Below are positions 47,137-55,317 of a stretch of DNA of 64,000 bases, piece by piece. Under the pieces are notes generated by a model that was given only the letters and a program-made list of their open reading frames with translations, made no database searches and was not told where the DNA came from. This DNA comes from Halomonas campaniensis (GTDB lineage Bacteria > Pseudomonadota > Gammaproteobacteria > Pseudomonadales > Halomonadaceae): NCBI RefSeq assembly GCF_014193375.1, contig NZ_JACHZF010000005.1, positions 62,001 through 126,000 of the forward strand, in the 5' to 3' direction. The translations under genes were made by a program, and so were the position numbers. Within the stretch, counting starts at the first letter, position 1; every line of letters begins with the position of its first letter.

Positions 47137-48039
47137 TCAGTCCCGATAGCGCCGCGTGAGATCCCCATAGGCGTCGATGCGGCGGTCCCGGAGGTACGGC
47201 CAGATGCGCCGGACCTGCTCGCCGCGGTCCATGTCCAGGGTCACCAGCAGGCGTTCGGCCTGGACGCCGGCGTGGGCCAGCAGCTCCCCCTGGGGGCCGC
47301 AGATGAAGCTGCCGCCCCAGAAGTCGATGCCGCGGCCCACGCCGGAGTGGTCCGGCTCGTGGCCGACCCGGTTGGCGACGATGACCGGCAGCCCGTTGGC
47401 CACGCCATGGCTGCGCTGGATCAGCGTCCAGGCGTCCTTCTGGCGCGTCTTCTCGGCGTCGTCGTCCGCCGGGTCCCAGCCGATGGCGGTGGGATAGAGC
47501 AGCAGCTCCGCCCCGGCCAGCGCCATCAGCCGCGCGCCCTCGGGGTACCACTGGTCCCAGCACACCAGCAGGCCGAGCCGGCCCACCGAGGTGTCGATGG
47601 GCGCAAAGCCCTGGCCGCGGGCCTCGTCGGCATCCCCGGGGGTGAAGTAGAACTTCTCGTAGAAGCCGGGATCGTCGGGGATGTGCATCTTGCGGTAGTG
47701 GCCCACGGCACCGAGCTTGCGGTCGTAGACCACCGCGGTGTTGTGGTAGAGGCCCGGCGCGCGGCGCTCGAACAGCGAGCCCACCAGCACGATGTCGAGC
47801 TCCGCGGCCAGTGCCGCCAGGCGCGTGCCGGTGGGGCCGTCCAGGGGCTCGGCCAGGTCGAACAGCTCGGTGTCCTCGTACTGGCAGAAGTAGTGGGTGG
47901 CATGCAGCTCCTGGAGCATGACCAGCTCGGCGCCGGCGGCGGCCAGCTCGCGGATGCCGGCCTCGCTCTCGGCGAGGCTTCGGGCCTTGTCGAGCCAGGC
48001 GGGCTGCTGGACCAGGCCGACCTTCAGATGGCGGGGCAT
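47137..48039 (-). CDS. aguB: N-carbamoylputrescine amidohydrolase (AguB)
   Basis: Nitrilase-superfamily enzyme that splits N-carbamoylputrescine to putrescine, CO2 and ammonia. 300 residues with the Glu-Lys-Cys triad: VMLQELHATHYFC (Glu), YRKMHIPDD (Lys) and LVCWDQWYPEGARL (Cys). The ATG at 48039 starts MPRHLKVGLVQQ; the open frame continues upstream without homology. Partner of aguA, from which it is separated by a palindromic repeat. Confidence 0.96.
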   Translation of the reverse strand: MPRHLKVGLVQQPAWLDKARSLAESEAGIRELAAAGAELVMLQELHATHYFCQYEDTELFDLAEPLDGPTGTRLAALAAELDIVLVGSLFERRAPGLYHNTAVVYDRKLGAVGHYRKMHIPDDPGFYEKFYFTPGDADEARGQGFAPIDTSVGRLGLLVCWDQWYPEGARLMALAGAELLLYPTAIGWDPADDDAEKTRQKDAWTLIQRSHGVANGLPVIVANRVGHEPDHSGVGRGIDFWGGSFICGPQGELLAHAGVQAERLLVTLDMDRGEQVRRIWPYLRDRRIDAYGDLTRRYRD

Positions 48040-48075
48040 GATGAATTCTCCTCGTGTGTCTCTTCTCGAGGCGGG

Positions 48076-48182
48076 TCCGGCGACAGGTCTCTGCGGGGGC
48101 GCTGTGGATACTTCCCTGTACGCTACCTTTTCCTTCCCTGGAAAAGGACCCCCGCGACGACCTGTCCCCGGCGCCTCTTGCT
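48076..48182. repeat. Palindromic intergenic repeat, copy 2
   Basis: A 107-bp element filling most of the aguA-aguB gap and ending at the aguA stop. Arms 48077-48099 and 48149-48171 pair at 19 of 23 positions; within the loop CCTTTTCC and GGAAAAGG (48126-48147) form a perfect 8-bp hairpin. Its ends and core match the element at 11214-11336. In the agu transcript it would form a large stem-loop between the two coding regions. Confidence 0.72.
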
Positions 48183-49238
48183 TCAGGTGGCGGCCGTCTT
48201 CTCGATGGCCAGGCTGCCCTTGGGCAGCTGCATGGTCAGGCAGTGCAGGCTGCCGTGCTGGCGGATCACGCTTAGGCAATCGATGGGGATGATATCGCGC
48301 CCCGGGAAGGCGCCGGCCAGGGCGGTGAGCGCCCGGGTGTCGGCGGCGTCGCCGTAGGTGGGCACCAGCACGGCGCCGTTGATGATAAGGAAGTTGGCAT
48401 AGGTGGCCGGCAGGCGGTGGCCGTCCACCGGGTCGAGGCAGGGCCTCGGCCAGGGCAGCGGCACCAGCCGGTAGGGCTCGCCGTCGATGCGGCGCAGCGC
48501 CCGGAGCTCGGCCTCCATGGCGGAGAGCGCCGGGAAGTGCGGGTCACGGGGGTCGTCGCAGCGCACATAGGCGATGGTGCCCGGGTCGCAGAAGCGCGCC
48601 AGGGTGTCCACGTGGCTGTCGGTGTCGTCGCCTTCCAGGTGGCCGTGGGCCAGCCACAGCACCCGGGTGACCCCGAAGTCCTCGTGCAGCCAGTCCTCCA
48701 CCGCCTGGCGGTCCAGGCCGGGATTGCGGTTGGGGTTGAGCAGGCACGCCTCGGTGGTCAGCAGGGTGCCCTCGCCGTCGCTCTCGATGGCACCGCCCTC
48801 CAGCACCAGGCCGCGCTCGCTCACCGGGCAGGCGTAGAGGCCGGCCTCCGCCAGGCGACGGGTCAGGGTGTTGTCCCGGCCGGCGGGAAACTTGCCGCCC
48901 CAGCCGGTGAAGACGTAGTCATGCAGGCGCAGCGCGCCGTTCTCCTCCACGGTCAGCGGGCCGTGGTCGCGGGCCCAGGTGTCGTCGGCCGGTGCCACCA
49001 CCAGGCGCAGCCGCTCGCCGGGCACGCCCAGGTGCGCGAAGCGGCCGGCCAAGTGGGTGCGGGTGGCGGTGTCGGGGACGCTGACCAGCACCGACTGGTA
49101 GCGGGTGATGGCGACCACCATGGCCTCGAGGGTGGCCTCGATGCGCTCGAGCATGGGGGCCCAGTCGCTCTCGGGGCCGGGCCAGGTGAGCTGGACGGCG
49201 TCCTGGGGATGCCATTCGGGGAGCAGGCGGATGGCCAT
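48183..49238 (-). CDS. aguA: Agmatine deiminase (AguA)
   Basis: Converts agmatine to N-carbamoylputrescine, the substrate of AguB, so the pair makes putrescine from arginine-derived agmatine. 351 residues, pentein fold: WARDHGPL near the N-terminal half, LEGGAIESDGEGTLLTTEAC, LEGDDTDSHVDTLARF and the catalytic Cys in GSLHCLTMQLP at the C-terminus. First gene of the minus-strand aguA-aguB unit. Confidence 0.96.
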   Translation of the reverse strand: MAIRLLPEWHPQDAVQLTWPGPESDWAPMLERIEATLEAMVVAITRYQSVLVSVPDTATRTHLAGRFAHLGVPGERLRLVVAPADDTWARDHGPLTVEENGALRLHDYVFTGWGGKFPAGRDNTLTRRLAEAGLYACPVSERGLVLEGGAIESDGEGTLLTTEACLLNPNRNPGLDRQAVEDWLHEDFGVTRVLWLAHGHLEGDDTDSHVDTLARFCDPGTIAYVRCDDPRDPHFPALSAMEAELRALRRIDGEPYRLVPLPWPRPCLDPVDGHRLPATYANFLIINGAVLVPTYGDAADTRALTALAGAFPGRDIIPIDCLSVIRQHGSLHCLTMQLPKGSLAIEKTAAT

Positions 49239-49353
49239 CGTGCGGGGCCTCGTGGTGGCATGGGTGTGGTCGCGAATGTAGGGGGCAATGGCACGGGATG
49301 CAATAGCCGGTCTGCTCCGCTCGCCGCGAGGTGCTTTTCCGTTCCGGTGGCAA

Positions 49354-49362
49354 TGGTATCCT
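49354..49362 (+). promoter_or_regulatory. Extended -10 promoter for the Sel1 lipoprotein gene
   Basis: TGG followed by TATCCT, about 42 bp upstream of the ATG, with no clear -35. Confidence 0.4.
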
Positions 49363-49403
49363 TGTGGGAACGCCGACCGACTCCCCGGTCGCTAAGGAGC
49401 TGC

Positions 49404-50225
49404 ATGCGTCCCCTCACTCCCTTGTCGCTTGTTGCCGCCTGCGGCCTGCTGCTGGCCGGTTGCGCCGGGCTGCCGGATGGCCAGGATGTCCTCTCCACTT
49501 CCAGCGAGTGGCTGTCCCGCTCGGGCGAGGTGATCAGCACCCAGGGGCAGCGGCTGGCCCGCCTCGCCGGCGGGCCGGAGGATGAGCCCCTCGACGAGGC
49601 AGAGCGGGAGGCCGAGGTGGAGGCGCTGCTGGCCCAGCCCTGGATCGACCCGCTGACCCGCTTCCTCGAGGCCCACGGCGACGATCCCCGCTACGCCGAC
49701 CAGCTGGTCACGCTCTCCCGCGAGCGCGACCGGCGCTGTGCCGAGGTGGCCGAGCGCTACCGCGAACGGCCGGCCACGCGGGAGCACCTGGACCGCTACC
49801 GCCGCGGCTACCTCTACTCCTGCCCGGCCGACGTCAATGCCTTCTTCGCGCGGGTCAGGGAGCGAGAGGCGTCGACCGCCATGGCCGCCCCGACGCCCCC
49901 ACCCGCCGAGTCGACACCGGCCCCGCGAGTCGCGGAGGAGGCCGACGTCGAGCAGGCGGTGGACCGCCGCCAGGCCAACGACTGCTATCTCTATTTCACC
50001 ATCCGCAACCTCCAGCAGGCGCGCGAGGCGTGCGCCGGCCCCGCCGAGCAGGGCGATGCTCGGGCCCAGCACCACATGGGCCGCCTGGAGGAACTCGAGG
50101 GCGACACCGCGTCGGCGATTCGCTGGTTCCGGCGCGCCGCGGACAACGGCGACGAAGTGGCGGCCACCCGCCTCGAGGCCCTCGCCGAGGCGGCCGACGG
50201 CGATGATCTCGAGGCCACGCCATGA
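49404..50225 (+). CDS. Lipoprotein with a Sel1-like repeat
   Basis: 273 residues with a lipoprotein signal peptide (LLLAGC, Cys about residue 20). The middle is charged and helical (about 50-150), then an Ala/Pro-rich spacer (about 155-180), then one Sel1/TPR-like repeat (ARAQHHMGRLEELEGDTASAIRWFRRAADNGD). Sel1 repeats bind proteins. AAGGAG precedes the ATG. Its stop overlaps the start of the next gene by four bases, so the two products probably act together. I do not recognise a named family. Confidence 0.85.
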   Translation: MRPLTPLSLVAACGLLLAGCAGLPDGQDVLSTSSEWLSRSGEVISTQGQRLARLAGGPEDEPLDEAEREAEVEALLAQPWIDPLTRFLEAHGDDPRYADQLVTLSRERDRRCAEVAERYRERPATREHLDRYRRGYLYSCPADVNAFFARVREREASTAMAAPTPPPAESTPAPRVAEEADVEQAVDRRQANDCYLYFTIRNLQQAREACAGPAEQGDARAQHHMGRLEELEGDTASAIRWFRRAADNGDEVAATRLEALAEAADGDDLEATP

Positions 50226-52483
50226 GGCCTCCCGGCACCGGGCTGGCCGGGCGCCACGTCATCATGCTGCTGCTGGCCCTGCTGGTGGCGCTCTTCCTCG
50301 GCGGCATGTGGCTGCTCTCCGGCCTGAATCTGCGCATCGCCGAGTCCTCCCTGGCCGAACTGCGCGAGCGCCAGATCCACGAGACCTTCCAGGCCAACCG
50401 TGGGCGCATCGATGCCCACCACCGGCGCATGGAGCAGAACACCCGTGACCTGGCGCGGACCGGCGAGCTGCTGGTGGCGCTGGACGGTGGGCGCGAGGCC
50501 GTCGAGGCCGCCCTGCGCCAGGCGCTGGTCGACTTTCCCGATGCCCAGGGGGTGACCCTATGGCTCACCGACCCGTCATTGACGCTGGGCGTGCATGCCT
50601 GGCGGGACGGCGAGACGCTGCGCGTCGAGCCGCTGGAGGCCGGCTGGAACGAGGCCGACTGGCTGCGGCGTCGCCTGGACGCCTGGCGGGAGGGCGCCCC
50701 GGCCATTCACTGGACCGCCGCCTACTTCAAGTCACGCATCGACGACGTGGTGGTCAGCGTCGGTGTCCCGGTGGTCGACGCCGAGGGGCGGCTGCTGGGC
50801 ATGGCGGCCAGCGACTGGGTGGCCGGTGACATCATCGGCCTGGTCAGCGACGTGGACGTGACCCCGAGCGCCTTCGCCTTCCTGGTGGACCGCGAGAACC
50901 GCAACCTCTCGAGCCTGGCCTGGGCGGAGGACCAGGCCCGTGCCCAGCCGCTGATCGAGGCGATCATCGACCTGGAGCTGCATCGCGACGCCACGGACGC
51001 GCAGGCGCGACGGTCCCTGGCCCTGGAGGGCGAGGCCTGGACGCTGCTGCATGCCACTACCCGGGCCGGCATGGTGTTCGGCATCGGCGTGCCCCAGGCC
51101 GAGATCGATGCGGTGCTGGTGCCCATGCGCCAGGCCAACCTGCGCATCATGTCCGCCGTCGGTGCGGGCGTGCTGCTGCTGGCGGTGGTGATCCTGCTGC
51201 GCGTCGCCGGCATGCTGCGCCGGCTGCGCACCCTCTATACCGACCCGCTCACCGGCCTGCCCAACCGGGCCCGGCTGCTGGCCGACCTCGAGGAGCAGCG
51301 TCCGGGGGCGCTGGTGCTGGTCAACGTCGATGGCTTCAAGCAGTTCAATGGAGTGTTCGGCCACGAGTGCGGCGACCAGGTGATCCGCCACATGGTCGCC
51401 CGGCTCGGGGCGTTGCTGGCGCTGCCCGAGTGGCGCGGCAGCCGGCTCTACCGCATGCCCGCCGACGAGCAGGCGATCTGGCTGCCGGGGCGCCTCCCGC
51501 CGGAAGCGTTGCCGGGGCGCCTGCAGGCGCTCCAGTCGGCGGTGGGGAGCACCCGCCTCGTCTGGCGGGGCCAGGAGCTGCCGCTGCATGCCACCCTGGG
51601 GCTGGCCGCCACCTGGCAGCTGGAGGAGGGGGGGCGCGAGGGGCTCCTCAGCGCCGCCGGTATGGCGCTGCGCCAGGCGCGGGAGCAGCAGCTGGGCTAT
51701 CGGATCCACGACCCCGCGAGTCGCATGCGCGAAGGCTACGAGCAGAACCTGGCCTGGGCCAATCGGCTGACGACGGCCCTGGAGGAGGGGCGGATCGTCG
51801 CCTACTTCCAGCCGATCCTCGACCTGGCCAGCGGCCGGGTCGCCAAGCACGAGTGCCTGATGCGACTGATCGACGAGGCCGGCGAGCCGGTGGGCCCGGG
51901 CCAGTTCCTGGAGGTGGCCCGGCGCAGCCGGCTGCACCGGCGGTTGACGCTGACCATGGTCGAGCGCTGCCTGGAGGCCATGCGCGACAGCGACGGGGCC
52001 TTCTCCCTCAACCTCTCCGCCGAGGACCTGCTGGACCCCGAGATCAGCGAACCGCTGCTCGCCCGGGTGGCCGAGAGCGGCCTCGGCGAGCGGCTGATCC
52101 TCGAGCTCCTCGAGTCGGAGGGCATCGAGGACTATGCGGCGGTCGGCGCCGTCATCGCCCGGGCCCGGGCGCTGGGCGTGGGCATCGCCATCGATGACTT
52201 CGGCACCGGCTACGCCAACTTCGAGCACCTGCTGCGCCTGGACGTCGACCTGCTGAAGATCGACGGTAGCCTGATCCGCCATCTGGACCGTGACCCGGGC
52301 GCCCTGACCCTGACCCGGGGCATCGTGCGTTTCGCCCGGGAGCTGGGCCTGCAGACGGTGGCCGAGTTCGTCCACAGCCCCGAGGTGCTGGCCCTGGTGC
52401 GCGAGCTGGGCATCGACCATGCCCAGGGGGCCTGCATCGGCATGCCGGCGCCGCAGCCGCGGGGGGACTCACGCCTGGCCTGA
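50222..52483 (+). CDS. Membrane sensor with degenerate GGDEF and intact-looking EAL domain
   Basis: 753 residues: a membrane helix (about 13-34), a large periplasmic sensing region (about 35-300, Cache-like), a second helix (about 304-324), GGDEF domain (about 335-500) and EAL domain (about 510-745). The GGDEF signature reads MPADEQ at residues 412-417, so cyclase activity is unlikely. The EAL domain keeps its expected residues: Glu544 (in ECL), Asn in SLNLS, Glu in LELLESE, Asp658-Asp659 (DDFGTGYANF), Lys679 (LLKIDGS) and Gln in AQGAC. It is probably a cyclic-di-GMP phosphodiesterase controlled from the periplasm; its coupled lipoprotein neighbour may be its partner. Confidence 0.9.
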   Translation: MRPPGTGLAGRHVIMLLLALLVALFLGGMWLLSGLNLRIAESSLAELRERQIHETFQANRGRIDAHHRRMEQNTRDLARTGELLVALDGGREAVEAALRQALVDFPDAQGVTLWLTDPSLTLGVHAWRDGETLRVEPLEAGWNEADWLRRRLDAWREGAPAIHWTAAYFKSRIDDVVVSVGVPVVDAEGRLLGMAASDWVAGDIIGLVSDVDVTPSAFAFLVDRENRNLSSLAWAEDQARAQPLIEAIIDLELHRDATDAQARRSLALEGEAWTLLHATTRAGMVFGIGVPQAEIDAVLVPMRQANLRIMSAVGAGVLLLAVVILLRVAGMLRRLRTLYTDPLTGLPNRARLLADLEEQRPGALVLVNVDGFKQFNGVFGHECGDQVIRHMVARLGALLALPEWRGSRLYRMPADEQAIWLPGRLPPEALPGRLQALQSAVGSTRLVWRGQELPLHATLGLAATWQLEEGGREGLLSAAGMALRQAREQQLGYRIHDPASRMREGYEQNLAWANRLTTALEEGRIVAYFQPILDLASGRVAKHECLMRLIDEAGEPVGPGQFLEVARRSRLHRRLTLTMVERCLEAMRDSDGAFSLNLSAEDLLDPEISEPLLARVAESGLGERLILELLESEGIEDYAAVGAVIARARALGVGIAIDDFGTGYANFEHLLRLDVDLLKIDGSLIRHLDRDPGALTLTRGIVRFARELGLQTVAEFVHSPEVLALVRELGIDHAQGACIGMPAPQPRGDSRLA

Positions 52484-52581
52484 GCGGCCAGGGTGCAAAT
52501 CCGCGGCAAGGCGCAGCCACCCCCGATGCAGCGGCGCACGAAAAGCCTTACCATGGGCGCCCGCCGACAAGGAACGCCACC

Positions 52582-53823
52582 ATGCTCGACCGACTGCCCT
52601 TCCTGATCGGGTTGCGCTATGTGCGCGCCAAGCGCCGCAACCACTTCATCTCCTTCATCTCCCTGACCTCCATGCTGGGCCTCATGCTGGGCGTGGCCGT
52701 GCTGATCCTCGTGCTCTCCGTGATGAACGGCTTCGACCACGAGCTGCGCACGCGCATCCTGGGCATGGTGCCCCACGCCAAGGTGGAGTCGCGCACCGGC
52801 ATGGTGGAGTGGGAGTCGCTGGCCGAACGCCTGATGGAGCGCGAGCGGGTCATCGGCGCGGCGCCCTACGTGGAGCAGCAGGGCATGTTCTCGGTGGGCG
52901 GACGCAACCAGGGCGCCATGGTCAATGGCATCCACCCGGAGTGGGAGGATCGCGTCTCGATCATCGGCCGCCACATGCAGCAGGGCAGCCTGGCCGACCT
53001 GGAGCCCGGCGAGTGGAACATCGTGCTCGGCTCGATCCTGGCCCGACGGCTCGGGGTCGGCGTGGGCGACCGGGTGACCCTGCTGGTCCCCGAGGCCTCG
53101 ATCACCCCCGCGGGGGTCTTCCCGCGCCTGAAGCGCTTCACGGTGAGCGGCATCTTCAACGTCGGCGCCGACCTCGACGCCGGCCTGGCCTATGCCAATA
53201 TCGAGGATATGCAGACCCTGGCGCGCCTGGGCGAGGCGGTGGGTGGCCTGCGCCTGGAGCTCGATGACCTCTTCATGGCCGGCAGCGAGACCCGCGCGAT
53301 CATCGACGAGCTGGGCCCGGGCTATCGCGGCGTCGACTGGACCTTCTCCCACGGCAACCTCTTCCAGGCGATCCAGATGGAGAAGCGCATGATTGCGCTG
53401 CTGCTCACGGTGATCATCGCCGTGGCCGCCTTCAACATCGTCTCGACCCTGGTGATGGTGGTCACCGACAAGCATGCCGATATCGCCATCCTGCGCACCA
53501 TCGGGGCCACGCCGAGGTCGATCATGGGCATCTTCATCGTCCAGGGGCTGGCCATCGGGGTGATCGGCATCCTGATCGGGGTGGGGCTGGGCGTGCTGCT
53601 GGCCCTGACCATCTCCGACATCATCGACGGGGTCGAGAGCCTGTTCGGCATCCAGTTCCTCGATGCCGGGGTCTACTTCATCAGCAACCTGCCCTCGCGG
53701 CTCGACTGGACGGATGTGCGCGACATCGTCACGGCCGCGCTGGGCCTGACCTTCCTGTCGACCCTCTATCCCGCCTGGCGCGCGGCGCGCGTCCAGCCGG
53801 CCGAGGTGCTGCGCTATGAGTGA
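52582..53823 (+). CDS. lolC: Lipoprotein-releasing system permease LolC/LolE
   Basis: Inner-membrane part of the ABC system that extracts lipoproteins and hands them to LolA. 413 residues: membrane helix near residues 24-46, large periplasmic domain (about 50-265) and three C-terminal helices in the FtsX-like domain (IALLLTVIIAVAAFNIVSTLVMVV onwards, split over about 270-395). Family opening FLIGLRYVRAKRRNHFISFIS. No second permease gene follows lolD, so this may be the sole permease (LolF type). Confidence 0.94.
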   Translation: MLDRLPFLIGLRYVRAKRRNHFISFISLTSMLGLMLGVAVLILVLSVMNGFDHELRTRILGMVPHAKVESRTGMVEWESLAERLMERERVIGAAPYVEQQGMFSVGGRNQGAMVNGIHPEWEDRVSIIGRHMQQGSLADLEPGEWNIVLGSILARRLGVGVGDRVTLLVPEASITPAGVFPRLKRFTVSGIFNVGADLDAGLAYANIEDMQTLARLGEAVGGLRLELDDLFMAGSETRAIIDELGPGYRGVDWTFSHGNLFQAIQMEKRMIALLLTVIIAVAAFNIVSTLVMVVTDKHADIAILRTIGATPRSIMGIFIVQGLAIGVIGILIGVGLGVLLALTISDIIDGVESLFGIQFLDAGVYFISNLPSRLDWTDVRDIVTAALGLTFLSTLYPAWRAARVQPAEVLRYE

Positions 53824-54577
53824 GCCGAACATGGACACGACACGCAACGAGGAGCGCCCGATGGAGCGCACCGCCGGCCAGCCGATGCTGGAGTGCCACG
53901 ACCTGACCCGGATCTACCGCGAGGGGCCCCAGGACATCACCGTGCTCGACGGCCTGGCGCTGAAGGTGCATGCCGGGGAGCGGGTGGCCATCGTCGGCAG
54001 CTCCGGCTCCGGCAAGACCACGCTGCTCAACCTGCTGGGCGGGCTCGACCGGCCCAGCCGGGGCGAGGTGCGGATCGCCGGCGAGTCGCTGCTGGCGCTG
54101 GGCGAGGCGGCGCTGGGACGCTTCCGCAATCGCCATATCGGCTTCGTCTACCAGTTCCACCACCTGCTGGCCGAGTTCACCGCGCTGGAGAATGCGGCCC
54201 TGCCGCTGATCGTGCGCGGGCTGAGCAAGAAGGCCGCCGAGGTGCGGGCCCGCGAACTGCTGGACAAGGTCGGCATGGCGGCGCGTGCCGACCACAAGCC
54301 TGGCGAGCTCTCGGGGGGAGAGCGCCAGCGGGTGGCCATTGCCCGCGCCCTGGTCACCGACCCGAGCCTGGTGCTGATGGATGAGCCCACCGGCAACCTG
54401 GACCAGCACACCGCGGCCAGTATCCTCGCGCTGATGGACGACCTGGCCCGCAACGCCGCCTGTGCCTTCGTGGTGGTGACCCACGACCCCGCACTGGCGG
54501 CCCACCAGGACCGGGTGATGCGTCTCGATGAAGGCCGGCTCACCGCCCAGCCGCGCGAGGCCGCGACCGAGCGCTGA
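53816..54577 (+). CDS. lolD: Lipoprotein-releasing system ATPase LolD
   Basis: ATPase that drives LolC/E. 253 residues with Walker A GSSGSGKTTLLN, signature LSGGERQRVAIARAL and Walker B LVLMDEPTGNLD. The ATG at 53816 overlaps the lolC end by eight bases; ATGs at 53831 and 53861 are alternatives that would shorten a non-conserved N-terminus. Confidence 0.95.
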   Translation: MSEPNMDTTRNEERPMERTAGQPMLECHDLTRIYREGPQDITVLDGLALKVHAGERVAIVGSSGSGKTTLLNLLGGLDRPSRGEVRIAGESLLALGEAALGRFRNRHIGFVYQFHHLLAEFTALENAALPLIVRGLSKKAAEVRARELLDKVGMAARADHKPGELSGGERQRVAIARALVTDPSLVLMDEPTGNLDQHTAASILALMDDLARNAACAFVVVTHDPALAAHQDRVMRLDEGRLTAQPREAATER

Positions 54578-54601
54578 GGCGCGACGTACCCTGCAAGCAA
54601 C

Positions 54602-54629
54602 GCGGCCGGTGCCCTCGGGCACCGGCCGC
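54602..54629. terminator. Bidirectional terminator between lolD and the DUF2062 gene
   Basis: GCGGCCGGTGCC, loop CTCG, then the exact complement, between convergent genes. Confidence 0.8.
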
Positions 54630-54641
54630 TTGCGTTGTCGC

Positions 54642-55181
54642 TCAGGGCGTCTCTCGGCCCCGGCGCCGGCGGCGTCGCCGGGCACGCTGCTTCCAGCTCC
54701 GCGAGACCTGCCAGCGCCACAGCAGGCGGATCACCACGTTGCCGAGGATCGCCAGCAGCACGGCAGTGACCACCGAGCCCACCGCCAGGGCCGGCAGGAT
54801 GTCGGCCATCTGCTCGGCGATCCAGCGGGTGGACAGGCGCTCGGGGGCCTCCCGGGCGGGGGTGTCCATCAGCCAGGCGCCGAGGCGATAGTTGCCGTAG
54901 AAGATGATCGGCATGGTCAGCGGGTTGGTGATCCACACCAGGCCCACCGAGAGCGGCAGGTTGCAGCGGGCCAGCCAGGCGCCGAAGGCCGCCACCACCA
55001 TCTGGAAGGGGATTGGCAGCATGGCGCTGAACAGCCCCACCGAGAAGGCGTTGGCCACGCTGCGGCGCGACAGCACCCACAGGGCGGGATTGCCGATCAG
55101 GTGACCCATGAAACGCAGCGAGCGCTGGCGCCTGAGCGTGTCGGGGTGGGGCATGTAGCGCTGGAGGAAGCGGCGCGGCAT
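54642..55181 (-). CDS. DUF2062 membrane protein
   Basis: 179 residues of the DUF2062 family, function unknown. Two to three hydrophobic segments (about 45-70, 78-98 and 130-155; ITNPLTMPIIFYGNYRLG is a family block) and a very basic C-terminus (RARRRRRRRGRETP). It is divergent from comEC; in pseudomonads a similar gene lies in the same place. Confidence 0.88.
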   Translation of the reverse strand: MPRRFLQRYMPHPDTLRRQRSLRFMGHLIGNPALWVLSRRSVANAFSVGLFSAMLPIPFQMVVAAFGAWLARCNLPLSVGLVWITNPLTMPIIFYGNYRLGAWLMDTPAREAPERLSTRWIAEQMADILPALAVGSVVTAVLLAILGNVVIRLLWRWQVSRSWKQRARRRRRRRGRETP

Positions 55182-55317
55182 GACATCGGGCTCGCGGCAT
55201 CGTGATGGGGGCTATTATCCATACAAGCCATGTCACCTGCCATGCCGCCGCTTCCACGGAATCGCGCTGCCGTCGCGGCCACCGGGGCGGGGCGGAGCAC
55301 CATCCGGGAGCAACGGA

